Assembly (NCBI GenBank): GCA_025594325.1 | Contig: JANHCV010000002.1 | Span: 1,302,001 to 1,366,000 of the forward strand | Source: Blastocladiella emersonii ATCC 22665 | Taxonomy: Eukaryota > Blastocladiomycota > Blastocladiomycetes > Blastocladiales > Blastocladiaceae | Direction: 5' to 3' | Length of the DNA stretch: 64,000 nt | Part shown: positions 1 to 11,160 of the stretch, one piece after another | How positions within the stretch are numbered: the stretch's first letter is position 1 | How the letters are laid out: each line of letters begins with the position of its first letter | The notes under the pieces: model-generated | Told to the model about the DNA's origin: nothing | What the model saw: only the letters and a program-made list of their open reading frames with translations | The model's database searches: none | Position numbers and translations under genes: made by a program

Positions 1-372
1 CGCCACGTCCCACTCGGTCCCGCGGGGCAGGGGTACGCGGGCCCGACGGTGCACGGCGCCGCGCCCGTGAACGTGCCGATCCCGGACCTCCCGCCGCTCC
101 TCGCGCAGCAGCCGATGCAGCAGCAGCAGCAGCAGACGCAGCAGCGCGCGTCCGTGATGCCCGGCGCCGTACCGATGCACCCTGCCGCCCAGCACCAGCA
201 GCAGCAGCAGCAGCAGCCGGAGGTCCAGCAGCAGCAGGGCCCCGCGCTCGCGTACCGGTCGGGCCCGCGGTCCAACGAGCCGCAGCTGGTGATCCCGTCG
301 CAGCCCGTGCCGCAGCAGGCGCAGGTCTACCACCAGGGCAACGGGCCCATGTCGCCCGGCTACGACGACTAG
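1..372 (+). CDS. 3' end of a Gln-rich protein (partial)
   Basis: An open frame runs from the first base of the window to TAG at 370-372, so only the C-terminal ~123 residues are visible. The segment is rich in Gln and Pro, with several CAG-encoded Q runs (for example around 118-140 and 197-215), and ends in acidic Gly-Tyr-Asp-Asp. Such tails occur in transcription co-regulators and RNA-binding proteins, but no domain is present here to support a function. The frame is chosen because it is the only long one and its third positions are almost all G or C, as in neighbouring genes. The start and any domains lie upstream of the window. Confidence 0.6.
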   Translation, partial: RHVPLGPAGQGYAGPTVHGAAPVNVPIPDLPPLLAQQPMQQQQQQTQQRASVMPGAVPMHPAAQHQQQQQQQPEVQQQQGPALAYRSGPRSNEPQLVIPSQPVPQQAQVYHQGNGPMSPGYDD

Positions 373-927
373 ATGGCGACGACGAGCGCGCATAGCTGAC
401 GCGCGCACGCCTCCCGCCTTGCCTTACTCATTGCACACACATGTTTCGCTTACTAAAAGGATCCGTAATACATTGTACACCCACTTCTTGCTCACTCATC
501 GCTTAGCTAAAGGAGGGGGAGCGGGGATCGGGCGCGGAGGTGGAGGCGACCCGCGCTCGCGTTCTCCATCGACCGCCGCGGGTCTCCGCACTTGCCTCTC
601 TCGCGCTCCTTACGCACTCGCATGAATTTCCTTGCCGGATATCACGCACGCGGATCTCACTGTATCCGTTGTGGGAGCGGCGACCATCGACTAGGCACGC
701 CGGCCGCGCGCGCACGATGCGAAGTGGACGCGAACGCGACCTTCCTCGCGCGTGTTGCGCCACGCCGCGTTCTCTCGAGTCCCCACCGGATGCCGTGCCG
801 CGCGCAGCTCACCGTATCCGTCGCGCGGAGAGCGGGTTCCGGTGCAGGGGCCAGGTTATAAAAGGCGCGGGCGGCCCGCCCTCCCTTCCATGGCCAGCAG
901 CGACTAGCAACCAACGCATCGACGACC
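373..927. other. Intergenic region with dioxygenase promoter
   Basis: This 555-bp stretch lies between the Gln-rich gene and the dioxygenase gene. It starts with a locally AT-richer 3' flank (about 420-510) that probably holds the polyadenylation region. It ends with the dioxygenase core promoter. Overlapping open frames here have no codon bias and I do not regard them as genes. Confidence 0.5.
857..864 (+). promoter_or_regulatory. TATA box of the dioxygenase gene
   Basis: TATAAAAG lies about 70 bp upstream of the ATG at 928 in GC-rich surroundings, a classical core-promoter position if transcription starts about 30 bp downstream. Confidence 0.6.
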
Positions 928-2190
928 ATGACCATCACCGCCACCAAGCCCCCGGCCTCGGCCTCGGCACTCCTCGACGTGCCCGTGTTCGACCAGATCC
1001 CGGTGCTCGACCTGTCGCCCTTCGCGGGCGTGCCGATCGGCAGCGAGGACCCGGCGACGCTGGCGGCCATGGGCGCGTTCCTGCGCGACGCGTGCACGAC
1101 GACGGGCTTCTTCCTGGTCACCAACCACGGGCTCCCCGAGTCGCAGCTCGACGCGACGTTTGCCGCGGCGCGCCGCATGTTCGCGCGCCCGCTCGCCGAC
1201 AAGCTGGCGACCAGCAGCGGGTCGGGCCGCGGGTATCTGCCGCTCGGCGGCGAGCTGCTCAACCCGGACAAGCAGGTCGACGGCGACGTCAAGGAGGTGT
1301 ACGGGCTCGGGCCCGACGGCGTCCCCTCGCCCTTTGTCCCGCCGCCCGAGGGCACCCCCGAGGTTGTGGCCACCATGGCCAAGACGATGCACGCGCCCAA
1401 CAAGTGGATCGCCGACGACCCGGCGTTCCGCGACACGGTGACGGGGTACTACGACGCGGTGTCGCGCGTCGCCGACCGCGTGCTGCGCGTCCTCGCCGTC
1501 GCCATGGGCCAGCGCGCGTCCTTCTTCCACGACGTCGGCGGCGACTACCCGTTCGGCCACCTGCGCCTCGCGCGGTACCCGGGCGTCCCCGCGGACGCGG
1601 TCTCAGAGGCGCGCATCGGGTGCGGCGCCCACGCCGACTTCGGGTGCATCACGGTGCTCGCCGCCGACGACGAGGGCCTGCAGGTGTACCTGACGCCCGA
1701 GGCGACGCGCAAGTACCTCCCCGCCACGCACCAGGTTGACCGCGACGCACCCGTGTCGGCGCACCACACGTCGCTCGAGTACGCGCACACGCGCGGCGGC
1801 GCGTGGGTCCGTGTCCCGCACGTCAAGGGCGCGTTCGTCGTCAACATCGCCGACATGGTCGCGCGCTGGACGAACAAGCGGTTCAAGTCGACGCTGCACC
1901 GCGTCGTCTACACGGCCGACGGCAAGGACCGCATCTCGCTGCCCATGTTCTACGACGTCGGGCTCGCCACCGAGGTCACCGTCCTGCCCGAGTTCCTCCC
2001 CGGCGGCAAGCTCGCGGACCCGAGCGAAACCAAGAACCATTTCCCCAAGACGGTCACCATGGCCGAGCACTTCCGCGACATGTTCTCCGTCTACCGCAAG
2101 GACATCAAGGCCGAGGACGAGGGCAAGGTCAAGGTCGGCATGAACGACGCGTCGGTGACCGCCACCACTCCCGTCGTGGCCGCCGAGTAG
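928..2190 (+). CDS. 2-oxoglutarate/Fe(II)-dependent dioxygenase (isopenicillin N synthase-like)
   Basis: A single-exon gene of 420 aa. An N-terminal DIOX_N-like part (about residues 20-130, with the GFFLVTNHG motif) is followed by the double-stranded beta-helix core. Metal ligands are visible as H235 and D237 (HADFG) and distal H324 (TLHRV). R335-x-S337 (RISLP) is the usual 2-oxoglutarate-binding pair. Length and motif order match the soluble fungal/plant 2OGD superfamily, which hydroxylates, desaturates or closes rings on small molecules using Fe(II), O2 and 2-oxoglutarate. The substrate cannot be told from sequence. There is no signal peptide, so it is likely cytosolic. The start is supported by an upstream TATA box and an ACCATG context. 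Confidence 0.9.
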   Translation: MTITATKPPASASALLDVPVFDQIPVLDLSPFAGVPIGSEDPATLAAMGAFLRDACTTTGFFLVTNHGLPESQLDATFAAARRMFARPLADKLATSSGSGRGYLPLGGELLNPDKQVDGDVKEVYGLGPDGVPSPFVPPPEGTPEVVATMAKTMHAPNKWIADDPAFRDTVTGYYDAVSRVADRVLRVLAVAMGQRASFFHDVGGDYPFGHLRLARYPGVPADAVSEARIGCGAHADFGCITVLAADDEGLQVYLTPEATRKYLPATHQVDRDAPVSAHHTSLEYAHTRGGAWVRVPHVKGAFVVNIADMVARWTNKRFKSTLHRVVYTADGKDRISLPMFYDVGLATEVTVLPEFLPGGKLADPSETKNHFPKTVTMAEHFRDMFSVYRKDIKAEDEGKVKVGMNDASVTATTPVVAAE

Positions 2191-2240
2191 AAGTTGAAGC
2201 ATATCTCTTTTGTTACTTGCTACCCTGTGAGTATACCTCG

Positions 2241-4793
2241 TTACTTCCACGCAAAATCGTCGCCCCACCCGCCCGAACTCGCGCTCGCACTCGGCTTCGC
2301 CGCCGGCGCCGCTGCCCCCGCGGCCGCGGGCGTCGGGACCAGCGACGGGAACGTGCCGAGCCCCGCCATCGGCGCTGGCGCGGCCGCTGCTGCTGGTTTC
2401 GCGGCCGGGATCTCGAACGCGCCCCACGCGTCGTCGGTGCCCCACCCGCCCGTCGTTGCTGCCGTGGTAGAGGAGAAGGGACCCGATGGTGGTGGCGCGA
2501 ACGCGCCGAACCCGCCACTGCTGCTCGTACCGCCGAGCGGCGCCGTCATGGACCGCGTCGCCGCAGCCGGAGTCGAGGACGACGACGACGAGGGTGCGGG
2601 CGGCGGAGTCGGCCACGTGAACCCGGCGCCGATCGACGCTGCTGGCTTGGCCGCCGCCGCCGCCGCCGCGGTCCCGTTGGTCGCCGTCGAGCCGAATGCG
2701 CCGAACGGCGCGGCGGCGGATAGCTTGGGTGAGCTGGACGAGGAGCCCGACCACGCGCCCGCTCCCGCCGTCGTCGAGGCAGTAGTGGATGGGAGCGCCT
2801 GCGAGAACGCGTCGCCCCAGCCGCCCCAGTCGCCGCCGTCGTCATCTGCAGACTTGCTCTGAGCGGCAGCGCCCGAGGTAATGGTCGACGTCGACTGCGC
2901 TGCCGAGGCAGACGCTGACGTGAGCCCGAGCGGTTTCGGTGTTGCCGCGTTGTTACCCGAAGATACGGACGACGCGGGCCCCCACCGTCCGGGCATCCCG
3001 AACGACGTGTTGCTTGCGCTCGTCGTCGCCATCCCCGTCGCAGGCGACGACGGGCCCGTCATTCCCGACGACGACCCAGCGTTCGCCGCGGTCGCGACGG
3101 CGACCGCCGCCTCGGCCTCAGCGGGGGGCGCGGCAGACTCGGGCATGGCGTTCGCCGCGTCGCGGACGACGGCGAGCATCGCCTCGACGAGCTGCAGCGC
3201 GAGGGCGCGGGCGGGTTTCTCCGAGTCGAGGAGCACGGGGCAGACCGCGGGGAGGAGGCGCGCGGCCATGTCGGGGGCGTTGAAGTACTCGAGGCACGCG
3301 ACGAGTCCGTTGAGGGCGGCGACGCGGGCGGGCGGGAACGCGTCAGCGAGGGCGCGCGTGAGGCCCGGGATCAGGACCTTGCTGCGCATCGAGGACGAGA
3401 GCGAGGGGGCGATTTTCGCGAGGCACACGGTGGCGTTGGTCCGGATGCCCGGTTCCGGGTCCGTCTGGGCCTTGCCGAGGTGCCGCAGCACGTCGCCGTT
3501 GAGCAGGCGCTCCGACATGCGAGGCGCCAGGAGGACCATGGACTTGATGGTGTGCTCGCGGATCACGGGCGTCGTGTCGGCGAACCCGATGGCCACGTGC
3601 GGGAACAGCTTGTCGACGAGCTTCTTGTCGAGGCGCGTGACAAAGAGCGGGAGCGACTCGAGCAGGGCGAGCCGGATGGCGCGGTCCGTCAGCGAGAAGA
3701 GCTTGATGAGCGACGGGTTGACGAGGACCTTGAACTCGTCGTCGGTCAGGTTGGCGGCGATCTTGAAGATGGGCGACAGCGTCTTGGGCGCCACGGTGCC
3801 GTACTCGAGCGCGTTGAGCAGGATCGGCAGCACCTTGTGCTTGCTGAACTGCACGGGGAACTCGTCGACGGCCACGGCGATGCGCTCGATCAGGTGGTTG
3901 CGCTCGCGCTCGTCCATGACCGCCATGTTCTCCATGGCCGAGCACACGGAGACCAGCGGCGACGACGCGAACACGGCGCACTGGATGAAGGCCACGGGAT
4001 CGGGCCGCTGCGCGGGTTCGTGGGCGAGGAACGTCGCCATGTACCGGTGCAGGTCGCCCGCGCCCGGCATGGTCGGCGGTACCGCGGCGCGGATCAGGGC
4101 GCCGAGCTGGTACCGGTCGTGCGCGAACGGCGACGTCTCGTTGAGCTTGGTCCCGCGCGCCTGCACCTCGGGCGGCACGTACGGCTGCGCGAGCAGGTGG
4201 CCGTGCGTGAACAGCGGGCCGTACGCGTCCGACGACGGCGTGACCAGCTCGAAGCCGCCGAGCTTCCACTCGCCGGCCTGCGTCACGAAAATGGACCGCG
4301 GCTGCAGGTTGCCGTGCATCACGTTGCAGTCCTTGTGCAGAAAGTGCAGCGCCGTCGCGATCTTGTACAGGCCGAGCTGCACGAGCCGGTGGTCCGCGTT
4401 CAGGTCGCACGCGACGACGCGGTCCGTCACGATGTACACGTTGCTGTCCGACTACAGACGCTGGGGGCGTCAGTGCCCAGGTAACAACCTTACACATCAC
4501 AGCAAGCGCACCATGTTCCCGTCAATGAACCTCAGGACCTCGGGATGCCGGATCGTGCGGAACCGCTTGAAGGCGTTCTGGGCGAGCGGCAGCAGCTCCT
4601 TGCGCGGGCCCGAGGCCTCAAAGTGGAAGACGGTGACGGGTGCGCCCGAGTCGCGCATGGTCGCGTCGTACAGCGTCCAGTGGCCGTGGTCGCCGGCCAC
4701 CTTGTCGCCCATGGCCACGTTGGGCAGGTCCTTGCCCGGGCCGACGACGCGCGACACGGTCGACCTGATGAAGCTCGAGACGAGGCTCGCCAT
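2241..4793 (-). CDS. SCYL1: SCY1-like pseudokinase with HEAT repeats
   Basis: Two exons, 4793-4512 and 4451-2241, joined across a 60-bp intron (GTGCGC...TGTAG) give 830 aa. The N-terminal kinase-like domain (about residues 1-290) lacks catalytic residues: the HRD position reads HGN (MHGNLQPRS) and the DFG position reads GGF, as expected of the SCYL1/Cex1 family. HEAT repeats follow (about 300-560). Next comes a long Ala/Ser/Gly/Pro-rich tail ending in repeated GGWG/WGDDFAW motifs. SCYL1/Cex1 proteins act in Golgi-ER COPI trafficking and cytoplasmic tRNA export. The basic RKLKL-type COPI tail of animal SCYL1 is not seen. The splice was placed so that IDGNM joins SDSNVYIVTD, matching the family. 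Confidence 0.85.
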
Positions 4794-5037
4794 GGTGCGT
4801 TGCTGGTTTAGAGCGTGCCTCGCAGGGGCTACTACCGGGTTGCTTGGAGGAGCGGGAGGGCGGGCGGACACGTTGACGGTGGCGCGGCGACCCGAACGAG
4901 AGCAGCTGAGGCTGAGGCAACGTCACGTGCGTCGCTCGTTCGCGTCGCTCGGCGCGTCTCTCTCGCGGCCGCGCTCGCCGACCAAGTCAGATCGGGTTCA
5001 GCTCGTATATGCAGATCAATGCGACAAAGCTCGGTCA

Positions 5038-6415
5038 TCACGGCAGCAGGTGCGGCTTGTGGGTAGCAACCCACTTCTCGAGGTCGGCCCAGATATCGAG
5101 CACTAATGGGAGGTCGAGGTGGCGCTTGTTGCGGTGGACCGAGAAGACGCGCACGTTCCACGTGTTGACGTTGGCGGGCGTCTCCTCGTCGTGGTACTTG
5201 ACGTGGTACCCGCGCACGTTGGAGAAGAGGTCGACCGGGTTGGCCCACCGCCACCCGGTGAACTGCCACGCCATGCCGCCCGCGAACACGGCAATGACGC
5301 GGTCCCAGTCGGCGGGCGACGTGAGCCGGTCCGCCGAGTCGTACACGGTCACTTTCCACGCCTTCTTGCCGGGACCCTTGCGCACGATTTCGAGCGACGT
5401 CGGCTTGCCGTCCTTGGACGCGGCGCGCACCGACTCGGTCGTCTCGAACTTGGCGCCCTCGAGCAGCTGCTGCACGTTGAACATGCTGACCAGCGTGTTG
5501 AACCCGGGCGGGATCAGGATGATCGGGTCCGTGTCGCCGCCTGCGCCGCCCGCGCCCGCACCGCCGGTACGCCGCGCGAGACCCGTGCGTGCCGACAGGG
5601 ACTGCTTGCCGCGCGCCCCAGCGGCGGCGGCGGCAGCTGCGGCCGCGGGCGCCACGGGTTTCGGCGGCGCCTTGTTCCGGATGAACACGTCGTACGACAG
5701 CTTGGTCAGGTGCGTGAACACCTTGTTGCCGGGCGGCGTCAGGTACGTCGTGCGGTCGCGCAGCGTGTACTCGTTGCGCGCGATGCGCGCCGAGCGTTCT
5801 GCTTCGCTCTCCTATACGAGGGACGTGCGTGTCAGCGTGGCACTTGAACACGGCAGAAGCGGCGAAACGTACGTAAACGTCGTAACCAGCCGCCTGCGAC
5901 GCCGCGCCGCCGCCGACACCGCCGAGCGAGGTATCGGGCCCGAGCCCGACGAGATTGGACCCGCTCGCGAACCCGTTGGGTCCGTCCACGTCCATGGGGT
6001 CAGCGCCGTACGCGGCCCCACCATCTGCTGCTGCCGCCTCTGCCGCCGCGGCCGCTGCGGCCGCCGCGAGCAGACTGCACGTGGTCTTGGTGCCCTTGAG
6101 CCACTCGAGCAGCTCGGAGCGTTCCGGGACCGTGGTCGCCGTAGCCCCACCGCCGACCGTGATGGCGCCCATGAGGTAGCTGTTGAACTGCGCGTCGCGC
6201 ATCGCCCACGCGTACACGACGGACCGCAGCGTCAGCACGCCCTTGGTGCTGCGCAGCGGGACGGGTGTGTCGAGCGGCGTTGGTGGCGCGCCCTCGTCGA
6301 GAACGGCGTGCGTGGCCGTCGCGAGGTCGGCGGCGGGCGCGCCGGACGGCTCGGACCACAGCGGGACCGCGTCGCCGCGCGCCGTGATGCGCCGGATCGC
6401 GTCGAGCGTCTCCAT
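5038..6415 (-). CDS. CDC73: Cdc73/parafibromin, Paf1 complex subunit
   Basis: Exons 6415-5873 and 5811-5038, separated by an intron of about 60 bp (GTACGT...TATAG), encode 438 aa. The C-terminal ~170 residues form the Ras-like Cdc73 domain: the PIILIPPGFNTLVSMFNVQ start, ADWDRVIAVFAGGMAWQF core and WNVRVFSVHRNKRHLD segment are diagnostic. The N-terminal ~110 residues match the parafibromin N-domain weakly (TLRSVVYAWAMRD...RSELLEWLKG). Between them lie Ala-rich linkers. Cdc73 is a nuclear subunit of the Paf1 complex that follows RNA polymerase II and promotes H2B ubiquitination, elongation and 3' processing. I chose the Met at 6415 because it sits in ACCACCATGG. Upstream in-frame Mets (6439, 6547) are alternatives. 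It is divergent from ATP14. Confidence 0.88.
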
Positions 6416-6702
6416 GGTGGTGTTCGGGGGCAGTTGCATGCACTGGCGGACGTCTTGCGTCGCCGTCGTCTCCTTCAAAAAGGGCGCGAGGCGAGCGAGC
6501 GAAGCGACGGAGCGGCCGCGGGGAGCACGGCGGGCTGCCACGCCCATCGGCGCGCTCTTTGCGTCAGCTGACGGACGCCGCCCTCGCCGTTGTGCGTGGT
6601 CGGTCGCGCCGGCCGCCGGCCGCCGACCCCCGCCTATACGCCGCGGCTGAGATTATCACGCCGGAATCCCGTCGCACCGCTTCCTGCAACGTAATCGCCA
6701 CC

Positions 6703-7032
6703 ATGCTCGCCAACGTCTTCCGCACCGCCATCGTATGTCGTGGCACTCGGGCCCATGACACCGAGCAGCTGCGACAGTTCGCTCACGCTGCGACCATGAC
6801 CGCCGTCTAGTCGTCGACCAAGGCCACCTACGTCGCCCCGTCGTCGGCGCTGTTCGCGCGCGACATCCTGGCCGACATCGCCGTGGCGGAGCTGCGCGCC
6901 TTCAAGCCCGCCGCCGCCGAGGTCACGGACCCCGTGCTGCTCAAGAAGTTCACGCCCCCGACCCCGCCGCCCACGGCCAAGGCCACCGAGGTCACCAAGG
7001 AGGAGCTCGAGGCCTACGCCAAGGGCAACTAA
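6703..7032 (+). CDS. ATP14: Mitochondrial F1Fo ATP synthase subunit h (Atp14)
   Basis: This small gene is split by a 78-bp intron (6733-6810, GTATGT...TCTAG). Exon 1 (6703-6732) encodes only MLANVFRTAI; exon 2 (6811-7032) gives the rest, 83 aa in all. The protein has a short amphipathic Arg-containing start typical of mitochondrial import, then DILADIAVAELRAFKP, then a Pro/Lys/Glu-rich acidic tail (KKFTPPTPPPTAKATEVTKEEL). This fits the fungal subunit-h family: small, acidic, with LRxxKP near the middle. The subunit belongs to the peripheral part of ATP synthase. The match rests on size, layout and these short motifs. It lies head-to-head with CDC73 over 287 bp. Confidence 0.7.
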
Positions 7033-7226
7033 AGCGTCGTCCGACGTGTGTGTGTGTCTTGCTCCCCCCCCCCCACCATCCCTCTCTCCAACCCGCCCCC
7101 CGATTACGATGATACATATCTCTACCTCTCTACCCCGACCTGCGCGCGCTAATCCGATGAGGGCGAGAAGAAAGTCTAAGATACTATTGCTACACTTTTT
7201 GCTGCTGTTGCTGTTACTGCTGCTGC

Positions 7227-9749
7227 TCACGACTCGGCCCCCGTCGCCGCGGCCATGGCCAGCGACCCCTGCTGCTGCTCGGCAAACGACGACGACAGCG
7301 AGTCGAGCTCGCGGAGCGCGCGGTCGAGCTCGGCGTGGAACGGTTCCTTTGGCCGCGGCCCTGCTGATCCCGGCGCACCGCCGACATTGGGTGGACTCGT
7401 GTTACTCTCGCCCCGCGGCGGCGGTGGCGCCGACCCGACGACCTCGGGCGTCGGCGGCAGCTGCGCCGTGGGCGCCGACGCCATGAGCGCGGCCGCCGGG
7501 TGCCGCGGGAGCGTCGTGGCCGGCGGCGTGCCGGGCCCCGGCGGGATCATGAGCGCGCTGCCGTTGGCCGCCAGTGTCGCGGGGTCGAGGTAGAACTGCG
7601 GCCGCTTCGTCTGCGCAACCGCGGGAGGTGATGGCGGTGGCGGGAGACCAGGCGAGACCGCGCCCGCCATCGCAACCGCCGCTGCAGCCATAGCCGCGGC
7701 CGACCCATCGTCGTCGTGTCCCACCACGGGCGCGGCGTACACCATCTCGGACCCCTGGTTGCTCATATTGCTCGTGGCGCTGGCGCCGCTGGCGAGGACC
7801 ACGGTATCGGGCGGCGATGGCGGCTGGCCGGGCGGGAGGCTGCCGCGGCGGCGGAGCCCGCCGGCGCCCGCGAGCGCGGCGGCCATGGGCAGCAGCGGCG
7901 CGGACGGCGGGCCGAGCGGGACCCCCGCGGCCTGCGCGGCCACCGTGTCAATGACCACCGACTCGCGCGTGCGCCACCGCCGCTCGCGGACGACTTCGGA
8001 CTCGCTCTCGTACCCGCGGTCGTCGCCGCCGGTTGGGGTCGCGGGCAGCGCGTGTGAGGGGGCCGCGGTTGTGGGTGACGGGATCGCGGCGAGGCGCTGT
8101 GCGGTGCGTGATGGGGAAGGGACACCGCCGCCGTTCGGGACCACGGCGCGCGGCGGCTGGCTCGACATGCCGGGGACACGCGGCGGGGGTGGATCGTGCG
8201 TCGCTGCCGCGGCTGCTGGTGGCCGCGGCGACGGCGAGCTGGACGGCGACGGCGTAGCGGCCTGGTCGCTGCCGTGCACCGCGTGGAGCTTGCCGGGCTC
8301 GTCGGCGAGCATCTCGTCGTCGTCATCGTCTAGCCGGCCGCCTCCGCCGCCGACGGTGCGAAACGACCGCCCACTCGTCCCGGCGCCGCCCATGGACCGC
8401 GTGGGCATGCGCTCGCTGGCGGCGTGCGGGTACGCGTCGCGGCGCGGGAGGACGGGCGACGTGTTGAAGGCGAGGTCGGCCGCGTCCGAGAGCGAGCGGC
8501 GCTTGCGGCCCGAGGAGCCCGCGGATCGGCGCGATGCCGCGCGCCCGCTGGCGTTGTTGGCGGCGGACGTGGACGTGTTGAAGAAGCGCAGGTTGAACCA
8601 CCGCCGCTGCTCGCGCTCCTTGCTGTCCTTGTCCTTTTGCCGGCGCGACGACGACGAGGACGCCGCGGGCGCGTACTCGGACGGGAGCTGCGTCACGTCC
8701 GGCGCGCGGTCGCGCGACGGGAACTCCTCGGGCTGCGTCGCCGGGTGCTGGTTCCGGGACCGGCTGCGCCCGTGCGGCTGCGACTTGTACTGGCGCGCCG
8801 CGTCGGGCGCATCGGGCTGCTGCGGGTACTGCTGCGCGTACTGGTGCTGCGGGTGCGCGCCGGTTCGGTACGGGCGGTCGGACGCGGGGCCCTGCGGGTA
8901 CCCGTTGGGCCCGGGCTGTGGCGCCTGCTGCTGCTGGTGCTGCGGGTGGCCGCTGTACTGGTGGTCGCGGATGTAGTCGCCCGAGGGCCGCGCGACGCCC
9001 AGATTGCTCTGGGACGCCGTGGACCCGGGCGCGGCGTTGGTGCCGTTCCCGAGCAGGACCTGCGAGTGGAACGCCGGGTCGTGGGCGCGGTGCGCGCGCA
9101 TGTAGTCAAAGGGGAGGAACTCGGACTCAATGATGCGCATCTCGCGCGACTGCGAGCTCGGGTCCTTTTTGCGCGGCTTGGCGTGCAGCGGGTTCTCCTC
9201 GAGGAGGATCTCCTCGAGCTCGTAGCGGGCGTCGAAGTTGAGCTTGCGGTCGTCGGGGACAAAGGGCGGCTCGATCTCCTTTTGCTGCAGCAGGTCCCAG
9301 TCGATGCGCTTGAAGGCCGAGTGCGCCATGAGGTCGGCGTGACCCGCGCCCGCGATGCCGAGCCGCTCGCGCGGGTCGCGCTGCAGGAAGCCCTCGAGCA
9401 GCGACCGCATCCGGCGCGACATTTCCTCCGAGTAGGTGATGGGCTGCGTCTTGACCTTGTAGACGAGCTTGTCGACGCGCGACGCGGCGAAGGGGCGCTA
9501 CACGAAGGCGAGTCAGTCACGATGTCAAGGTTCCGCTGTTGGCGGGAGAAGGCGTACCTCGCCGTGGAGGCACTCCCACAAGACGATGCCGAGTGACCAC
9601 CAGTCGACGGCCTCCGAGTAGCCGACGTTGCCGTAGACCTCGGGGGCCATGTAGCCCTGGGTGCCCGTCTCGCTGGTGACCTTCTTGCCGGGCTCGAGGA
9701 TGGTGGCGCAGTTGAAGTCAGTCAGGTGGGCGTGGCCGTCGCCGTCGAG

Positions 9750-9781
<32 letters not shown>

Positions 9782-10328
9782 TGACGCGGCGCGAGTGCAG
9801 GTACATGAGGGCGGCGGCGAGCTCGGCAGCGTAGAAGACGGCCATGCGCTCGGTGAACTTGCCCATGCGGTTGATGTGGAAGCGCAGGTCGCCGCCGAGC
9901 ATGAGGTCGAGGACCATGAACTAGACGGTGCGATCCTTGGGGTGAGCGGGCGAGGTCGGAGAGGCGAAGCAGAGCGCGTACCATGTTCTCGTCGTCCTGG
10001 AAGGCGAAGCGCAGGTTGCAGATGGTCGGGAACGAAATGTTCTCGAGCAGGTTGCGCTCGCGGATGATGTTGCGGTAGGCGCGCTTCTTGATGCACTGGT
10101 CCTTGTTGATGTACTTGAGCGCGTACAGCTTCTTGGTGTCGCGCTTGACGACGACCTTGACCTTGCCGAAGGCGCCGCGGCCAATGGACCGGCCGAGCTT
10201 GAAGTGTCGCAAGTCGACTAGAGCGACAATGGTGTTAGGTTCCCCCGGCGTCGCGGCAGGATGATGGAGGAGATGGAGCAAGTACCCGGCGCATTGGCGT
10301 CGTAGTCGGAACTCCACTGGCCTCCCAT
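7227..10328 (-). CDS. AGC-family serine/threonine kinase, YANK/STK32 type
   Basis: Four exons (10328-10286, 10217-9982, 9920-9558, 9497-7227) sum to 2,913 nt, 970 aa. The start MGGQWSS could be N-myristoylated, as in human STK32. The kinase domain covers about residues 18-300: GRGAFGKV loop, ALKYINKDQC lysine, HRDIKPDN catalytic loop, a DFN (not DFG) metal motif in LTDFNCAT, and APEV. DFN is itself a YANK hallmark. After the AGC-type tail there are some 600 residues of low complexity, with Ser/Pro/His/Gln-rich and poly-Asp segments, likely regulatory and disordered. Animal YANK kinases have short tails, so this one is enlarged. The exon-4 tail has several polyQ/H tracts. Introns of 60-68 bp all use GTACG/GTACT donors. 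Confidence 0.87.
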
Positions 10329-11160
10329 GATGGTGGCGGGGGCGGGGGCGAGGCACGGAGCCGCTCAGACAGTTGATACAGGTGCTGACGATGGACGGCC
10401 GAGCAACGAGATTGCGGAAATGGGCGGCGGGTGCTGAGCAGGCAGCGTAATGGACAGCTGCTGCGCTCAACTCGGAGCAGCTCGGTTCGTCTCGTCTATG
10501 CGGCGGCGGCGGCAGCGGGTCCTCGCAGGGGACCGACGGCTGAGTGTGTGGGCAGCGTGCAACGGGTGCCGGTTGAAAGTGCAGGGAGAGAAGAAGAGAG
10601 CGAGCAGGTGGCGGGGGGTGGGTGGCACACGGGGGGCGAGCGAGCCTGGGCAAATGCGGCGTCGACTCCGCCACAGCGCGCAAGTAATTTCGGTTCCGGG
10701 GCCAACCTAGCACCGAGCTACGTTGTAGGGGTGCCGTTGCAACAAGTCGTATTCTCCGGGCAGAGGAGGGGCGCACTCCGTGAAAGCGGGGGCGGCGTCG
10801 GCAGCCTGGTCCGCAGCCGGCGCGGTCCCCCCACGCCGCGTCCAAAAATGGCGATCGGCGGGCGGCTGCCACGCGCATCATGGCGTCACCGCGGGCCGCG
10901 GGCCAGGCGTAGTCGCCGGCCGAATCGTTTCAGCACCTTGTCATCGCCTGCGCGGCCTATTCCCGGGCACGCCGGGGTGATCGGTGTGCTGATTGCACCG
11001 TCGAGATCGCGCAGCAACCGGTCAGGTGAACGCACCTGACGCGAGACGCGCTGCTGCTCAGCCTGCGCCACACTCGCACGCACGCTGGCCGACGCGATTT
11101 GCCGTTCGCTGATCGTGACGCACGCGCACACGCACGCACGACGATCGTGTACCCCAAAAC
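10329..11160. other. Divergent promoter region between YANK kinase and MAK5
   Basis: The 832 bp hold the 5' flanks of two divergently transcribed genes. I see no credible gene: the open frames have poor codon bias and no motifs. The clearest structural signal is the perfect palindrome at 11021-11040. Confidence 0.5.
11021..11040. promoter_or_regulatory. Perfect inverted repeat with paired E-box-like half-sites
   Basis: GTCAGGTG and its exact complement CACCTGAC are separated by AACG, 120-140 bp upstream of the MAK5 ATG. The arms contain CAGGTG/CACCTG, an E-box, so a bHLH or other dimeric factor could bind. Binding is inference; the palindrome itself is directly visible. Confidence 0.4.

Noticed and set aside
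540-1739. 399-aa frame overlapping the dioxygenase start
   Set aside because: Arg/Ala/Pro-rich out-of-frame shadow; the dioxygenase frame has all catalytic motifs.
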